Of a stretch of 64,000 bases of DNA, positions 11,833 through 24,126 are shown one piece after another. Numbering within the stretch: position 1 is the first letter of the stretch; every line of letters starts with the position of its first letter. A model generated the notes under the pieces. It did not search any database. It had not been told where the DNA came from and saw only the letters and a list, made by a program, of their open reading frames with translations. The position numbers and the translations under genes were made by a program. This stretch comes from Phycomyces nitens (Eukaryota > Mucoromycota > Mucoromycetes > Mucorales > Phycomycetaceae). Where the stretch lies: contig JAHRBC010000002.1 of the NCBI GenBank assembly GCA_022702545.1, forward strand, positions 3,472,001 to 3,536,000. The letters are read 5' to 3'.

Positions 11833-12261
11833 CTACCTCTGCTTCATCTGCATAATCAAGGCCACCTTTTTGCGGATCATGGCACCAAACAGCTTGCGGT
11901 TACGTTGGATGTTGATACGTCTCCGTGCGACATTTGGCTTTTCGTAGTTGGTGTTGGCACGCAACTCACGTTTGACGTTGTTCTGGTTCAGAATCGCATT
12001 GAGACGACGGTAGGCTCCACTGGGGTTTCCAGTGATTGCAAGGGAGCGACCGGCATAAGGCTCAAGAGAGGTTGAGAGGTCCTTGGAGAGCTGCATTGGA
12101 GGAGCCATCATGCTAGGCATCATTGTGTCTTCTTGTTCTTCATTAGGTTTGGCGGCTGTACGTGCGGGAGTTGTGGCGATTGTGCGGATAGATTGGAAGG
12201 GAGCAAGAGACACAAGGCCAAAACGGCGGGTTAGGCCTACAAGAGACTGTCGCAGGGCCAT
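11833..12261 (-). CDS. MRP21: Mitochondrial ribosomal protein bS21m
   Basis: Small-subunit mitochondrial ribosomal protein, 142 aa, one exon. The N-terminus (MALRQSLVGLTRRFGLVSL) is arginine-rich with no acidic residues, as in a mitochondrial presequence. The C-terminal half carries the S21 pattern: AYRRLNAILNQNNVKREL, then a basic helix with KPNVARRRINIQRNRK and ending MIRKKVALIMQMKQR. A Met/Pro-rich linker with acidic residues (about 43-60) joins the two. The stop lies close to the 3' end of the GT47 gene, so the two genes converge with a spacer of about 190 bp containing a CA repeat near 11767-11780. Confidence 0.9.
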   Translation of the reverse strand: MALRQSLVGLTRRFGLVSLAPFQSIRTIATTPARTAAKPNEEQEDTMMPSMMAPPMQLSKDLSTSLEPYAGRSLAITGNPSGAYRRLNAILNQNNVKRELRANTNYEKPNVARRRINIQRNRKLFGAMIRKKVALIMQMKQR

Positions 12262-13020
12262 GTATGCTTTTGTGGGTGTCTATGACGAGACTCGAAATTT
12301 GAATGTTTGTTTACCAATGTACTCAGTCTTGGATGTCAATCAATTAAACAGTCACGCCATTTCCACCCTTATTTGGCAAGTGACATTAATTTGGTATCCG
12401 CCTTGTGAGATGAAGGTGTGTAGCCAAGGCGGAGGCGGCCACGAAAACTCAATATACACACATATATATATGAAGGACGGTTGAGATGGTTTGAAAGTGA
12501 GCTTGTTAGAGGGCAATATTGCATGATATTTTGGCATGTTTTTTTCTTCTCTGTATTTCTTTTTTTCTCCATCTTGTGCGCTTTGGGGGGTTCGTGGTTC
12601 CAAAGAAGTATTATTTTTTTTGCAGTGTCTTTAGATAGTAGGACCTTTTGTTGATAATAAGCAGGACCCCAAAGTGGATTTAAATACTCTTGGCCAGGAA
12701 CCAGATGGTTGGCGGAGTTGAGCATTCCTCACCAGCTTTTTTTAATTCTTTTGGCTTTATGCAAGACGAACCACATCTGTCCGAATCGAACTGCGAGGCC
12801 GGGCTGTAGCACCAACATGACAACAAGAAGGCCAAAAGGTCATATTTCTCTCCAGATTAATTTTTAAGTTGTGACAGCAAAAGGGAAAAAAAAGACAGCT
12901 TCCACCTGACAAGTACAGTGTATTGCTTGTGTTTTGAGCACCGTTATTAAACAGATAAAAAGTACTCTTCCTTCTCTTTCTTCCTTCTTTCCATCTCTTC
13001 TACTCTGATCTTCACTGAAG
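12262..13020. other. Spacer with one doubtful small frame
   Basis: DNA between bS21m (-) and the low-complexity gene (+), so it should hold two divergent promoters. A minus-strand frame at 12725-12369 (118 codons) starts MLNSANHLVPGQEYLNP with protein-like codon use for about 35 codons, then becomes lysine-rich and irregular. I recognise no family and do not call it a gene. A CT-rich tract (about 12965-13015) precedes the downstream start. Confidence 0.4.
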
Positions 13021-14647
13021 ATGCTCCGTGTGTCGTGTATTCTCTATCTCCAGAATGTCTGGTCCAGCCCCTCGCGTCCACACTCTCTGGCGTCCTCCCC
13101 GAGAGGACATGAGCAGCCAGTAAATGCTCTCTATTCTGGTACATTGTTAATTTCTCGTTATTATTATTATTATTACTATTATTGTCACAAAATGACTCCC
13201 TATTATGGAAAGATGACTGATGCTGTTATTGTCACGTTTAGGTTCTATTGTGGATCACTTTGACCAACAAGAGGAACTCCAGCCATCCCATTTTGAGCCC
13301 AAATCAACATCAACTGGCCAAATATCCCCTGGTGCCCTTCAAGTGCTTATTCAGCCAGATGTTGCTATTCTAGCAGCACAGGCCACCACACTATCCCGTT
13401 CTATTGCCTCAGTTCATTCTGTTGTTTCAGTTCATTCTGCTGCCTCAGTTCATTCTGCTGCCTCAGTTCATTCTGCTGCCTCTGTTCATTCCGAGCACCT
13501 TGAGCCTAATGTCCTTGTACCAGAGACTATCATTCCAGAACCACTCGTCGTCGCACTCGAGCCGGTACAAATAGTTGATCAAACCCCTGTACCTTTGGTC
13601 GATCAAACACCCAACCCAGAACCGGTCCTTGTCCAAGTACCGAATTTGGTCGAACCATTCATTATCGAACAAGACTCTGAAAAACAACCCGTCCAAGTCG
13701 ATGTTTTGCCCAAAGCTGATATTGTCAATGCTGATATTGTGGAAGTACAGGAGCATATCAGCGAACAAGATGTTCAAGAGGATCCTGAGATTGTCGTTCC
13801 TCAGAGTCTTGTATTGACTCTGGAGCCAAAAGAGGTAGAAGCAATAGATACGGTGGCCATTCAGTTGGTGGAATCTGCACCGGTTGACCGTCCTGATCAA
13901 GTAATCGAGGTAGTGGACAATATACTTCCTGAAACTGTGAGCAAGCCACTTGGTGAACTTGTGACTGAAAAAATGGCCGATAATGCGCCAAATGCACCCC
14001 TTGACCCTGAAGATAAAGAGGCTGATATACTGCCCGTGCCAGTTTCCACGGATTCATTGTCATCAATTATTAAAGACACTCGTGAGCCCGTAAATGAAAT
14101 CACTCTAGACACAGAAATCTCGTCCACATCACCGGTTATTATTCAGTCCGATCCGCAAGTGGATCCCATCGCACAAACAGCCCAAGAGGTTGCCATACCC
14201 GCGACTGATATTAAAAATAAGCCGTTGCCATCCTTTCCTCTTTTGATTTCTACTGCTTCAAGCACGACCACAGATGCCTCTAGTATCCCCAGTGATAGCG
14301 ATGATGAAAACTCAGTATCTTCTTTGCCCCCTATTGCCGAGGAAGATGACTTTTCGCCACCAACCAGCCCTGCCTTTTCAGACTTTGGTCCCACCCGTAC
14401 ATATTTCCACAACCCCGACAGGGCAGCAAATCGACACAGTATGGTTGAGCCCTATTCAAGCTCGTCTATTGCTTCATCAACATCTACTCCACGAACACCC
14501 CCAACCTTTGGGACTCCTGTCAACAAGGACGAAGAGATCCATGCAAATCTCTTCCGTCGCGAGTCTCACAAGCTGAATGCCAAGCGTAAGGATATCGCCA
14601 GCAAGTTCAAGCGTGCCTTTTCAACCAAGAGAAAGGCTTCTATTTAA
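13021..14647 (+). CDS. Acidic low-complexity protein with VHSAAS repeats and basic tail (unknown function)
   Basis: Two exons are proposed: about 13021-13138 and 13242-14647, roughly 507 aa. The second exon is secure from its long open frame; the first is uncertain because a competing ATG at 13055 lies in another frame. Seen: five copies of a six-residue repeat (VHSAAS-like) encoded by an 18-bp tandem repeat; a long region rich in Val, Glu, Pro and Asp (QVP, EPV, DQTP units), with little predicted structure; a Ser/Thr/Pro-rich stretch; and a lysine/arginine-rich C-terminus (KLNAKRKDIASKFKRAF) that could bind membrane lipid or nucleic acid or serve as a nuclear signal. I recognise no family. 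It looks intrinsically disordered. Confidence 0.6.
13403..13492 (+). repeat. 18-bp tandem repeat, 5 copies, in coding sequence
   Basis: Five consecutive 18-bp units of the form GCTGCCTCAGTTCATTCT. Copies 3 and 4 are identical; 1, 2 and 5 differ by a few bases. They encode the VHSAAS-type hexapeptide repeat near the N-terminus of the low-complexity protein. Unit length is a multiple of three, so copy-number change would keep the frame. Confidence 0.9.
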
Positions 14648-17600
14648 TCTCCCATATCTACTTATCTCTTTCTTGTCTATACTTAAAGCTTGTCTCACCA
14701 TTGCATCTATATTACATGTATTATTATTACTATTATATTATTATTATTATTATTGTTATTTTTAACAGATATATCTCAAAGAGACACAATAAATAAAACA
14801 CTCTAGTCTCCACAAGTTTTCACTTTAAACACATGGATTACAACTGATTCATACAGATCCCATAGCCATTGTTTCATCTTATTCTGTTAACGAATTCTGC
14901 CTCATTTTACAATCTCCGGGACGGTAGAGCGTATTGATCTCTTATCATACGAGAATATTGATAGCATGAGATCAATACAGGCAACGTGGAAGCACCAACC
15001 AGAAACCATAAATCCTATTATTTCATTAGAAAACAAATATTGAAACGTGGTAGCAGGTATTGTCGAACAAGTTTCTCTTTTAAACACGCCATCCTGCCAA
15101 GTCTAAAGGGTCTCGCATTATAATCTAAATCTCGGTGTATTCCGATGAGTGATGGAATTCGCCCAGAAGAACAAGCTTATTAATATTGCCTTTATATTTT
15201 TTATTATTAATTAATATCTGGCATCACTTGTTCTCATTTACAAATAGAACAAGCAATCAGTGAGTACAAATGAATGGTGTCCTACACACACACAATACTT
15301 TCTTTCTTTCTTTCTTGGATCTGATTTCGCAAAATGAATAGCTAAAATCATTCCCCAAACCTCCGTCTCTATATCCATTTGACAAGGATATTTTGGCATT
15401 TTTGTATAAAATCTCTCTATCTCTTTGCTCATTTTGGCAAGCAAGCTTCAGTAAAAATGTCCTTTTTAAGATTATCTATTGAGATGAGATTGACATGGAA
15501 ATCATTTTGGGCTAAAATTCCTTTATTTTTCCTTTTGATTCATTCATGAAGTTGCCTTTTTGACCAGCCATTAAATCATCATCATCATGTATATATACAT
15601 ATATATATATACATATCGCTGTAGACGCTGTGCTTCATTATTTGTTTGTTTCTGAAGCCCATGTTCTTTCATCTGTCTAGCGTCCATTTGATATATCACA
15701 AGTCCAAGGACCATTGATGCACATATACATCTTGTAAGCATATGCCTAATGTTTATATCTCGTAGTTCAATATGTACTTTTACAGCCCTAGCACATAAAC
15801 TTTTGGTTTCAAAGCATAAAAACTAGGTTTCAGACCAAGCCTTTTGATCAAGAATCCAAACATATGTATCATTTCAACCTGCTGCATACTCTCCTGTTCG
15901 ACCACAGAATCAACATTTGAATAGACTAAACTGTATTCAAGAGTGACATTAGATAAACTAGCATTGAACCTAATGTTTATCTTGATGTCCTGGTTTAAAA
16001 TGATACTGACATTGATATAAATAGCTGGCTGCCAAAAATGGCTGCCAGGAGAGAAGTATGTGAAGCATACCTTGACACAGAAAAAGATGTTTATTCACTT
16101 GTTGTATTTCAACTACGAACAATCAAGGGCATGGTTTAGATACAAAGTTATATATATATATATATTCTTTGGATATAAACAAGAAAAATACATGTTTGCC
16201 AAGATTTATAAATCAATATCAGTAATCTTTTATACAAACCAAGATAAAAAGTATATATTGACATTTAGAACAATAAGATTTATCGTACAATAAGATTTGA
16301 AACGTATCCCACGGCGTTTGTAATTATTTTCCGTATCTTTGGACAATAATAATAATAATATTATTACAGAGATTATCAATCTATCGATAAAGCTATATGA
16401 TGACTTGAGCTTCCAAAACCTGCATATTGATTTTAAATATTATTTTTGTTTTATTTTTTGAAAAAAGAAAAGAAAGAAAGACTGATTTATTGCATGTAAA
16501 GACACCTATACAATTCCAGAGCTCGGGGGAAAAAAAGCTTCTTTATTTTGGTATATTGGTCAGGCTGAAGGAAATATGCTTTTGGGTGCCTGTACATGGC
16601 ACAAAAAGGTGCTAATTTCAAGGTTTTAAAACGTCTTGATTGTAGACTCTATTTATTTTAAATGATTTTGTAAATTATCGAGTATTGTGGTATCTTGTTT
16701 GTATCACTGGAAAATACTTTGTTTTTTGGATAATTGGAGAAACATGAGCTGTGTATTCATAAAGTTTCCCACTAACAATGACCTTGACTGGACGTTTAAT
16801 TATTATTATTTTTTATGAATAGATTTGATGTCTATAGATCCCCAGACTGCTAAAAGTTCCCCTATTTCTTTTTCTCAAAGGCAAAAAACAAAATATCCCT
16901 CAACAAAAACCAATATTTGTACGTGGAGCCTTTAAATGGCTCTAATGGTTCCAGTGTTGCTGAAATAATAAAGAACAAGATTTTTTTTTGTCTACAAGCT
17001 ATACTCATTCCTTTGTGTTCGATAAGTTGAAGAGCAGTATTAATCAAATGCAAGACCTTGTGATAATACAAAGGCAAAAGATTGCTTTATAGGATTCGAT
17101 TACCACTGTTGTATAAAGTGATGATTAGCCAAGTAGGATAGCATTGTCACCACAGTCAAAAAGGATTTTTTGTATCTGGATTATCAGTAAAAAAATATCA
17201 CATTTTGATTGATTGTGTTCACTCTTCATGAAATACTACTATTCACACAAAATAAAAAGTGCAAAGTAATCTTGGTCTACAATTATTATTATTACGTTTA
17301 GAAAAACATTTATTGCAAGAGATTATATATGTGAAAGTACAGAATAGCCAAGGCTTAGTATCCGGTGTTTACACTACAGACAGTAGCCACCATCTTGATT
17401 ATATCAGACGTACTTGCAAAAGACTTAGACCAAATCAAGGATCCGTATGATCATACTCATTGGAAATGCATGCCTCGAGACCAATGCTCACTTGTGCCTT
17501 TTGCTTTACAATTTGGGCTTTGTAGCCTTCTAGACACATTCTATTGTATTTAAACCAGATGTCCAAAACCAATACTTTCAATGGTTGGCTTATCAACAAT

Positions 17601-19748
17601 TTTCCTACTGTGTCTTGTATGAGCCAACATGGCAGCGGATACAATTTGCCTAAAATGTAAAGATGGCATCGTGTTATTTATTCAACTTTTGATACCTACG
17701 GTTAAATCCTTGGGACAAGCAATTGACATACCACACCTTGATTTACTGTGTGTTAGAGATCTTGGAGAGACTCAAATTCTCCAGCCTAAAAGTATCCCCA
17801 CATCATTACCAAACCCTTTTTTTTTTAAAAAAAAAAGTATTCTTGTATTCTAGAAAAATCTCGAGTTACGGATTACAGATGAATCAGAACCATTGTTCTT
17901 TACCATAAACTCATATGACCATCTAGCCCTCCCCCTGCCTTTAATTGTCAAACTTTGTATGGCTCTTGCTCAGCACAGACTAGCATTCTTCTGTCAAGGT
18001 GGCTAAGCTGGACCATTGGGACACACAAACCAAAGCCGGTTTTCCCCCCAAGATGACTGGTATCAATCTTTCTATAACATTCATACCAAAAAAAAAGAGG
18101 TACAAGTTTTGCTGGCGATGCCCATATTATCTTTGAAAAAAACTCATGCCGTCTTGCACTTTATCAGAGGGGAGTGTTATCCATGGCACTCGGTTTCTTA
18201 TTTTCGACAAGGTTTAATGATTCTTTTAATCACTGGTTTATACATAGCTGATTTTAAAGAGGAAATTATATCGAGAGCTGTTGATTCTGTAAACATGAAA
18301 AGTTGGTTATTTTTAAATGATGATAATAATAAAAAAAGAACATTTTCAAGGACTCCAAGGAATACGTTTGTTATATTGATACATAATGTAAACAAGTTAT
18401 AAAGTCAAATATTATATATTTATTGGAATTTGCCAGTCTATGGTGTGAGAACCAGAGGGTAAGAAAGGCAATATTTAAAAATAAATAAAATATCTGTGTG
18501 GCTTCTTGTAACAAGTAGCCTTATTTCTTCAACTTGAGTATTGTGGACAAAATGTGTACGCCCTAATGACATTCGATGGACATCTTTAGATGACTAAAAG
18601 GAGTACTAAAACAAGATTATATTGAACGGGCGCTACTTCTATTTGCACCTTGTTGAAAATACCGGGGTAATTGAAATCCAGAATAAATGCGCATCTTGAA
18701 GACGATTGGGGCATAGACTATTGTTTGCCCAATGGATTCCAGGGCAATATACCATATATTAAGCAGCTCTGTGCTATAAACAATATATATATATATATAA
18801 AAGGGACATGGATCCATCAATTCACAGCCGAGACACTTGGCAGCCAGCATAGCGCTTCCCCCTTTCTTTTTATTTTTTTATGTGTGTGTATTATTTCGCA
18901 AGAGAAACTTACCGTGAATTTCAGTAGTGTCCCGTTCCCGGTAGCACTTTAGTATAGACAAATGGCTTTCTATTTTGTCGATTTGTGAGAGTGCATTTAT
19001 CCCAAAATTCTTTTTTCTTTATATATATATATACATATCACCTTCATCTTTGAACACCAACTGATTTTCTTGATAGCGTTTCTCACATTACCGCACTGGA
19101 CTATAATTGGATTGAACTGTGGACTTTTTTTCTTGTATTCCATTGTGAAAATAATATATTTTGGTAATATAACTTATTCAGTGTAATATTATATTATATT
19201 ATATTATATATTGTTTTGGCATACACCATGCTCTCAAATGATGTTTTGGAAAGTACATGAGATCTAGTGTACAGATCTATCCAAAGCCAGTGCATTCTAT
19301 CTTGGACCCTGGCAGGCTAGTTCACAAAAGTCATTTATATATTTTTATTGTAACCATTACCATTACCATCTTTATCTATTCTCAATACATGATGCTATTG
19401 ATCGTCAACCCCAGTCTATTTGCTGTAAATATAGACTATGGCCATAAATGCATAGGGAAAAACCTTAACATGTACTTGTGCTGTACACAAATACAAGCTT
19501 CATTAATGGAAATAGCTCTTTATGGATTCAGAGACCAAAAAGAAAAAAGAAAAACATCAATGCTTTTTACCAATCGATAGCTAATGATAACAACCGGGTG
19601 TCGTTTGTTACAAGACACTTTGGAAGCATAAAGGCACATTTGACAAGATCAATGCAAGATGTCAATAGCAATCATACTATATCAATATTTACTTTTTTCT
19701 TAAAAAATTCTTATAAACACATATTTTATATATATACACTATATCATC
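14648..19748. other. 5.1 kb gene desert
   Basis: AT-rich DNA with no recognisable gene. It contains ATT microsatellites right after the preceding gene (about 14718-14760), TA repeats (for example 15595-15610, 16150-16165, 18783-18799, 19020-19032), a pentanucleotide TATTA run at about 19186-19209, and a perfect T10A10 palindrome at 17817-17836. The longest open frame (18016-18402, +) has no family resemblance and mixed composition. It may include very old transposon remains, but none could be identified. Confidence 0.55.
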
Positions 19749-21328
19749 TTATTTAAATCCATCAAATACAGCTGAACCACTGCATGGCTTTGTAGCCAGG
19801 ATTGCATCATCCAACTCTTCTTCTGACATGGTTGGGAACATGGGGCGATAGTATTCATCCTTGATGGCATTGATCAACTTGTCTACATTGTCCTCATCTG
19901 TCAGCATAACTGTTGACCCTCCCCACCCAGCACCGGTCAAGCGGGCACCATAGGCACCATGGCGAAGGGCAATATCACAAATCTGTTCAATTTCTGGGCA
20001 GGAGCAATCAAACATATTCTTGCAGGATTCTTGAGATTCGTTCATCAGTTTGCCCAAGACTTTGATGGTGTCACTGCCGGATTGGTCTTCACAGGCATCA
20101 GAAAATTGGTAGACACGACGAGCTTCTGTCAGAACATGGTGAGTACGTTGGCGAACTCTAAAAAAGTCTGTCTGGACAGGGAATCTGGACATGTATTTCT
20201 CATGGAGATCTTCATTGGACCAGCCAACCATGGCAGAAACCTCATCTAGGGTGTAGCCATTGCCTCCGCTAGTATCTTTGGGGAAAAGCTCTTCGGCACG
20301 CTCCAACAGCTGGGCAAGCTTCTGTTGCTCTGACAGGGTAGACGAGGCAAAGTAAAGATCCAACACTTCCTTGAGAGTATCTACAGTCTTTGGGAGTTCG
20401 AGTGCCTTTGAGAGAAACAGACCGGCCATCTTTGTCTCTACTACGCGCAAGTTGTAATGGCGAGGGGCAGTGACAAACTTATCGGCCTTTACGAGGGTGT
20501 TGGCAATGACAAAGGCCAGAGGAGGGTTGGTCTGGGGCAGTTTGACACGCTGGGCAGAAAGACGAGGGACAAATTCGACACGAAGCGCATAGTCCTTTTC
20601 AGAGAATACGGAAGCACTCTGGTCCATGCCACCAGAGTTCACACCTACATTGCGCTCGGCTACGATTGCAATCTCGGTCAGGTTCTGCTTTGTGGAAGGC
20701 AGCTTGTTGGCCACAATTACAGCCAAAGCAGACGCACACACAAAGGCAGCCGAAGAAGACAGTCCTCCACCGGCAGGAACATTGCCCTCGACCAAAAGAG
20801 AAAGACCCTTGGGGGTGTCAATGTTGGCACGCTCCAACATACCCTACCAAGCACGTTAGTCTGACTAGAACTTTCAATTGGAAATAGGTTACCTTGTAGC
20901 CGCACTTGAAATAGTTGGACCATTCGAGTTCGCTGGCATCGATTGTGATGACCTTTTCCTTTCCTTCATAGTCAAACTCTCGGGCGGGATACTTGGGATC
21001 TGAGTTGGCGAGATGGACCCTTGAGTTTGCGTCTGTTGTGGTTCCAAGAATGACTACATCACGTTCAATGGCCATTGGGAGTACACCAAAACCGCAATAG
21101 TCAATGTGTTCTCCAATGAGGTTGACCCGGCCAGGGGATCGAACGATAAATTCGGGCTTGCGACCATAGATCTCGGTAAACTGGTCGATAAGACGGTTGT
21201 AACGAAGACTAGAATAATGTGAGCTTTTGATTGGTAGAGAGACCAAGTGGGAATTACCCTTGCTTTGGGACAGAAGAGATATCGTAGATACTGTCGAGAG
21301 TATCGTAAACAGGAACAGTGGCCGACAT
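19749..21328 (-). CDS. GAL1: Galactokinase
   Basis: Phosphorylates alpha-D-galactose to galactose-1-phosphate with ATP, first step of the cytosolic Leloir pathway. Three exons: 21328-21258, 21208-20893, 20843-19749; 493 aa, near the usual fungal length of about 500-530. All three GHMP-kinase motifs are present: galactokinase signature SPGRVNLIGEHIDYCGF (Pro49-Phe63 region), ATP loop PAGGGLSSSAAF, and GARLTGAGWGGSTVML near the C-terminus. The catalytic Asp lies in NSGGMDQSAS. The intact SSSAA segment argues for an active enzyme rather than a Gal3-like sensor, in which this loop is altered. The start ATG opens a short exon MSATVPVYDTLDSIYD with a clean splice. It is transcribed away from the bZIP gene. 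No GAL7 or GAL10 lies in this window. Confidence 0.96.
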
Positions 21329-21878
21329 TTAATGGAAGAAGAATGGCAGGATATCTCCAGTGCTCTTTAGACTTTATAGGAAACAGCAAAAAGGACTAAA
21401 GACTGGTCCTGAAATACAAAAAAGTGACTTTGGATTTGCTTATGTTATCAAGGCCGTACAAGATCACCTAGTATGATTCCGAGGAATATATACATACAAT
21501 AAAAATTGGCCTCCAATTTATCCATGACTTGCTTTTTTATTTAAATAAGAGAAAGAGAGCGAGAGTGAGAATGAGAGCGAGAGTGAGTGAGTGAGTGAGA
21601 GCGAAAGCGTTTATCACAAGACACACACACACAAAAAAAAGAGTTTCAGCTGGCGCCTATCCAATAGTTCCTTTTAATAGTCTTCTAGGCCCAGAAGGGT
21701 CAAGCGACGGTCCTAATAATCTAAAATTGTTAAAAAACAGTGGGGTATTTATTTTATTTTATTTTATTCTATTCTAGTTTATCTTATTTTATCTTATTTT
21801 CATCATCTCAAATCCACATTACTTAATCTCTTCTTGATCGCAATAGAATCTGGCCTGCATCGACTCCAGGCTTAGATA
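21329..21878. promoter_or_regulatory. Shared divergent GAL1/bZIP promoter interval
   Basis: A 550-bp interval between two divergently transcribed starts. It holds a GA-rich imperfect microsatellite (about 21547-21608) and a pentanucleotide TTTTA-type run (about 21746-21800), the latter just upstream of the bZIP start. Such tracts tend to exclude nucleosomes in fungal promoters; that role here is inferred. Confidence 0.45.
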
Positions 21879-23402
21879 ATGTACTCTCTGCCTCTGCAAG
21901 CCAAACCATCACCATCTCAGTCAATCGAATCACACATCTCCCAGGGTAAGTCTTCAAAGACCCCTTTTATAAATATTCGGTAAACAGCTACACAACGCCA
22001 ATAGACGAAAACCAACATTTGTTTCTATAGACCGCAGGCGATCCTCCCTTCATGTAGAAAGCACACCTTGGACAAATTCAATGATGCAAGGTGAGTCCAT
22101 ATATAACAGATATCTTACACCATTGCTTATCTATCTATCGATACAGACCAGTCCTTACCAGAGTCTCGTAACTATATCATGCCTCGACACACCGAGCATT
22201 CTCTCTCAAACTCCCACCAACCCCTTCCGCGTGTCTACAACACTCCCCCACTTCCTTCATCGAAAATGAACAGAGCCGTCATTCCTTCGAAAAGAGCGGC
22301 TCAGAACAGAGCTGCCCAGAAAGCATTTCGCCAACGACGTGAACAGTACGTAAAAGATCTCGAAAAAAGATCTGGCGAAATGGAGCACTGGAAAGAGGAA
22401 ATGGACCAGCTTCGACAGGAAAACAAGAGGCTTCGCGAGACGGTCAGCAATCTAGAACGACGATTGGCAGAAGTCGCTGGTGAATCAATGCCTTCCCCCG
22501 CATCCAACACACAGAGCACAATAATGCCCGGGAATTCGCGGACAGGGCAGGATTCCCATGACAACGAACTTACTCAGCAATCTACCGAAATCATCCAAGA
22601 CGATTCAGACAACGAAGAGTGTGGGGAAGCACCCTATTCTCCGGGAACCCAGTCCAAAGGATCATCAATTATGCCGCCTGCAAACAGCTTGAGCTATGTG
22701 ACCAACCATTCAGAACCCAAACGGCCATCTGGACCAGGAGCAGGCTCCTTCTTGCCTGTCCCGTTGCGTGCTCCCAACCAGACCATCTTTATGTCTCTGG
22801 CCGACAAACAGGCAAAAGATGGCTGCTCAATTGGAAAACAAGCCTTTGACCAAGACCCAGTCAAGAAAAGAAGAATTGAACCTCTGGCTCACTCTCCAAA
22901 CACTCCTCCATTCTCCCATTCTCCAATTCCCTTGCGCTCATATCCTCCCAATCTGTCTCATCCGGCCTATCCACCAGATTCCCAAAAAATATCGGCTACC
23001 CCAGGATTGGAGAGTGATACGATGCGACAGGGAATTGGGCATCCTATCGCCTTGTCACATCCGCAGCAGATGGTACAACCAGGCCATGAATTTTGGGCAT
23101 TCGAACCTTCACAGACCCTCGATTTTGACTTTAATTTCGACCCATTCTTTGAAGACGAGGTAGATCCCCACTCTGCAGGTTCCCATGGAGACCAGCCAGA
23201 TTTTGTGGCCCATGCGAACAGTGGGAGAGTGTTGGACGATCTATTTGCTGTACTCCAAACACGCCAGAGACCCCAGATCCCTATTCAACCCGAAGAAACC
23301 TTATCTCCATCTGACTATATGCCAACATCCGCCAGAACATTCATACCTTCTATCCTTGGAGGCTCTGATATCTATGAAGATTCAGGAAAAAGGCCACACT
23401 AG
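21879..23402 (+). CDS. bZIP transcription factor (Yap/KapC-like basic region)
   Basis: Nuclear DNA-binding regulator. Three exons, 21879-21945, 22031-22090 and 22147-23402, join in phase to 460 aa. The basic region SKRAAQNRAAQKAFRQRREQ carries the Yap/AP-1-like NRxAQxxFR core; it is followed by a heptad zipper through MDQLRQENKRLRETVSNLE and RRLAEVAG. The remaining about 300 residues are rich in Pro, Ser and Gln with acidic/aromatic patches such as FDFDFNFDPFFEDE, which resemble an activation domain. I saw no clustered cysteines like the redox domains of Yap1/Pap1, so an oxidative-stress role is not supported by sequence. A shorter product starting at an in-frame Met just before the basic region (MNRAVIPS) is possible, but the upstream exons splice cleanly. 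Confidence 0.87.
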
Positions 23403-24126
23403 AAGCTCCTGGCCTCCATTACCAACCAAAAAAGATAATAATAATAATGATAATGATAATAAGCATATAAAAAAATTGTTTTCTTCTTCTCTTTTTATAA
23501 TCATAAATATAAAAACAGGCAGCAACTTGTATTATAGCATGTAATTTAAAGCAATAATAAATATATATATATGTATAAAAATAAATAAATATGTGTGTAT
23601 GTATGAATATGTGTATTGTATATTGTCTTTTTTCTCACCATAGATAAGGATGTGTTTACCAACAATTTTCTCAAAGCAGAATCCAGTTTGGAAATATCGA
23701 TTATTCAATCACCCCACAATTATGAGATTTCAAAGATTCCGGTAGATTTGTACTTGTTTGATGCCATTTATAGAACGCCAATGACATGCCCCATGTTCCT
23801 GAGTGGACGAACAATTGGAGACAGCGAGAGAATCAATAAACCATGGGAAGTATAGGCATCATTAGTGTAACTGCAATCCCTAAACAATGAGCCAGTGCCG
23901 CAAAAAAGAAAGAAAGCGAGCACTTTTTTTGTCTTGTCTTGTTAAATGCGAAAAAATCTGGGGATTATTTTTATTCATTTTTTTAGGCGATGAGAAAATT
24001 TATAAGGTATCGTACAAGAAGCATTGTCTAGGGACAAGGCAAGAGAAATATAAAAATAATAAAGTATTTGCACATTGGCTGTGCATTGATATACAGATAT
24101 AATAATACTGAAGTTATACTGCCAAT
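23403..24126. other. Convergent spacer
   Basis: AT-rich DNA between the 3' ends of the bZIP gene and the serine-rich gene. It contains ATA/ATG microsatellite runs (about 23435-23460) and TA repeats (about 23561-23580). A frame at 23616-23855 (79 codons) has no recognised relatives. No gene called. Confidence 0.55.

Noticed and set aside
12369..12725. 118-codon minus-strand frame between bS21m and the low-complexity gene
   Set aside because: Only the first third looks protein-like; no family, no splice support, and it overlaps the expected promoter region.
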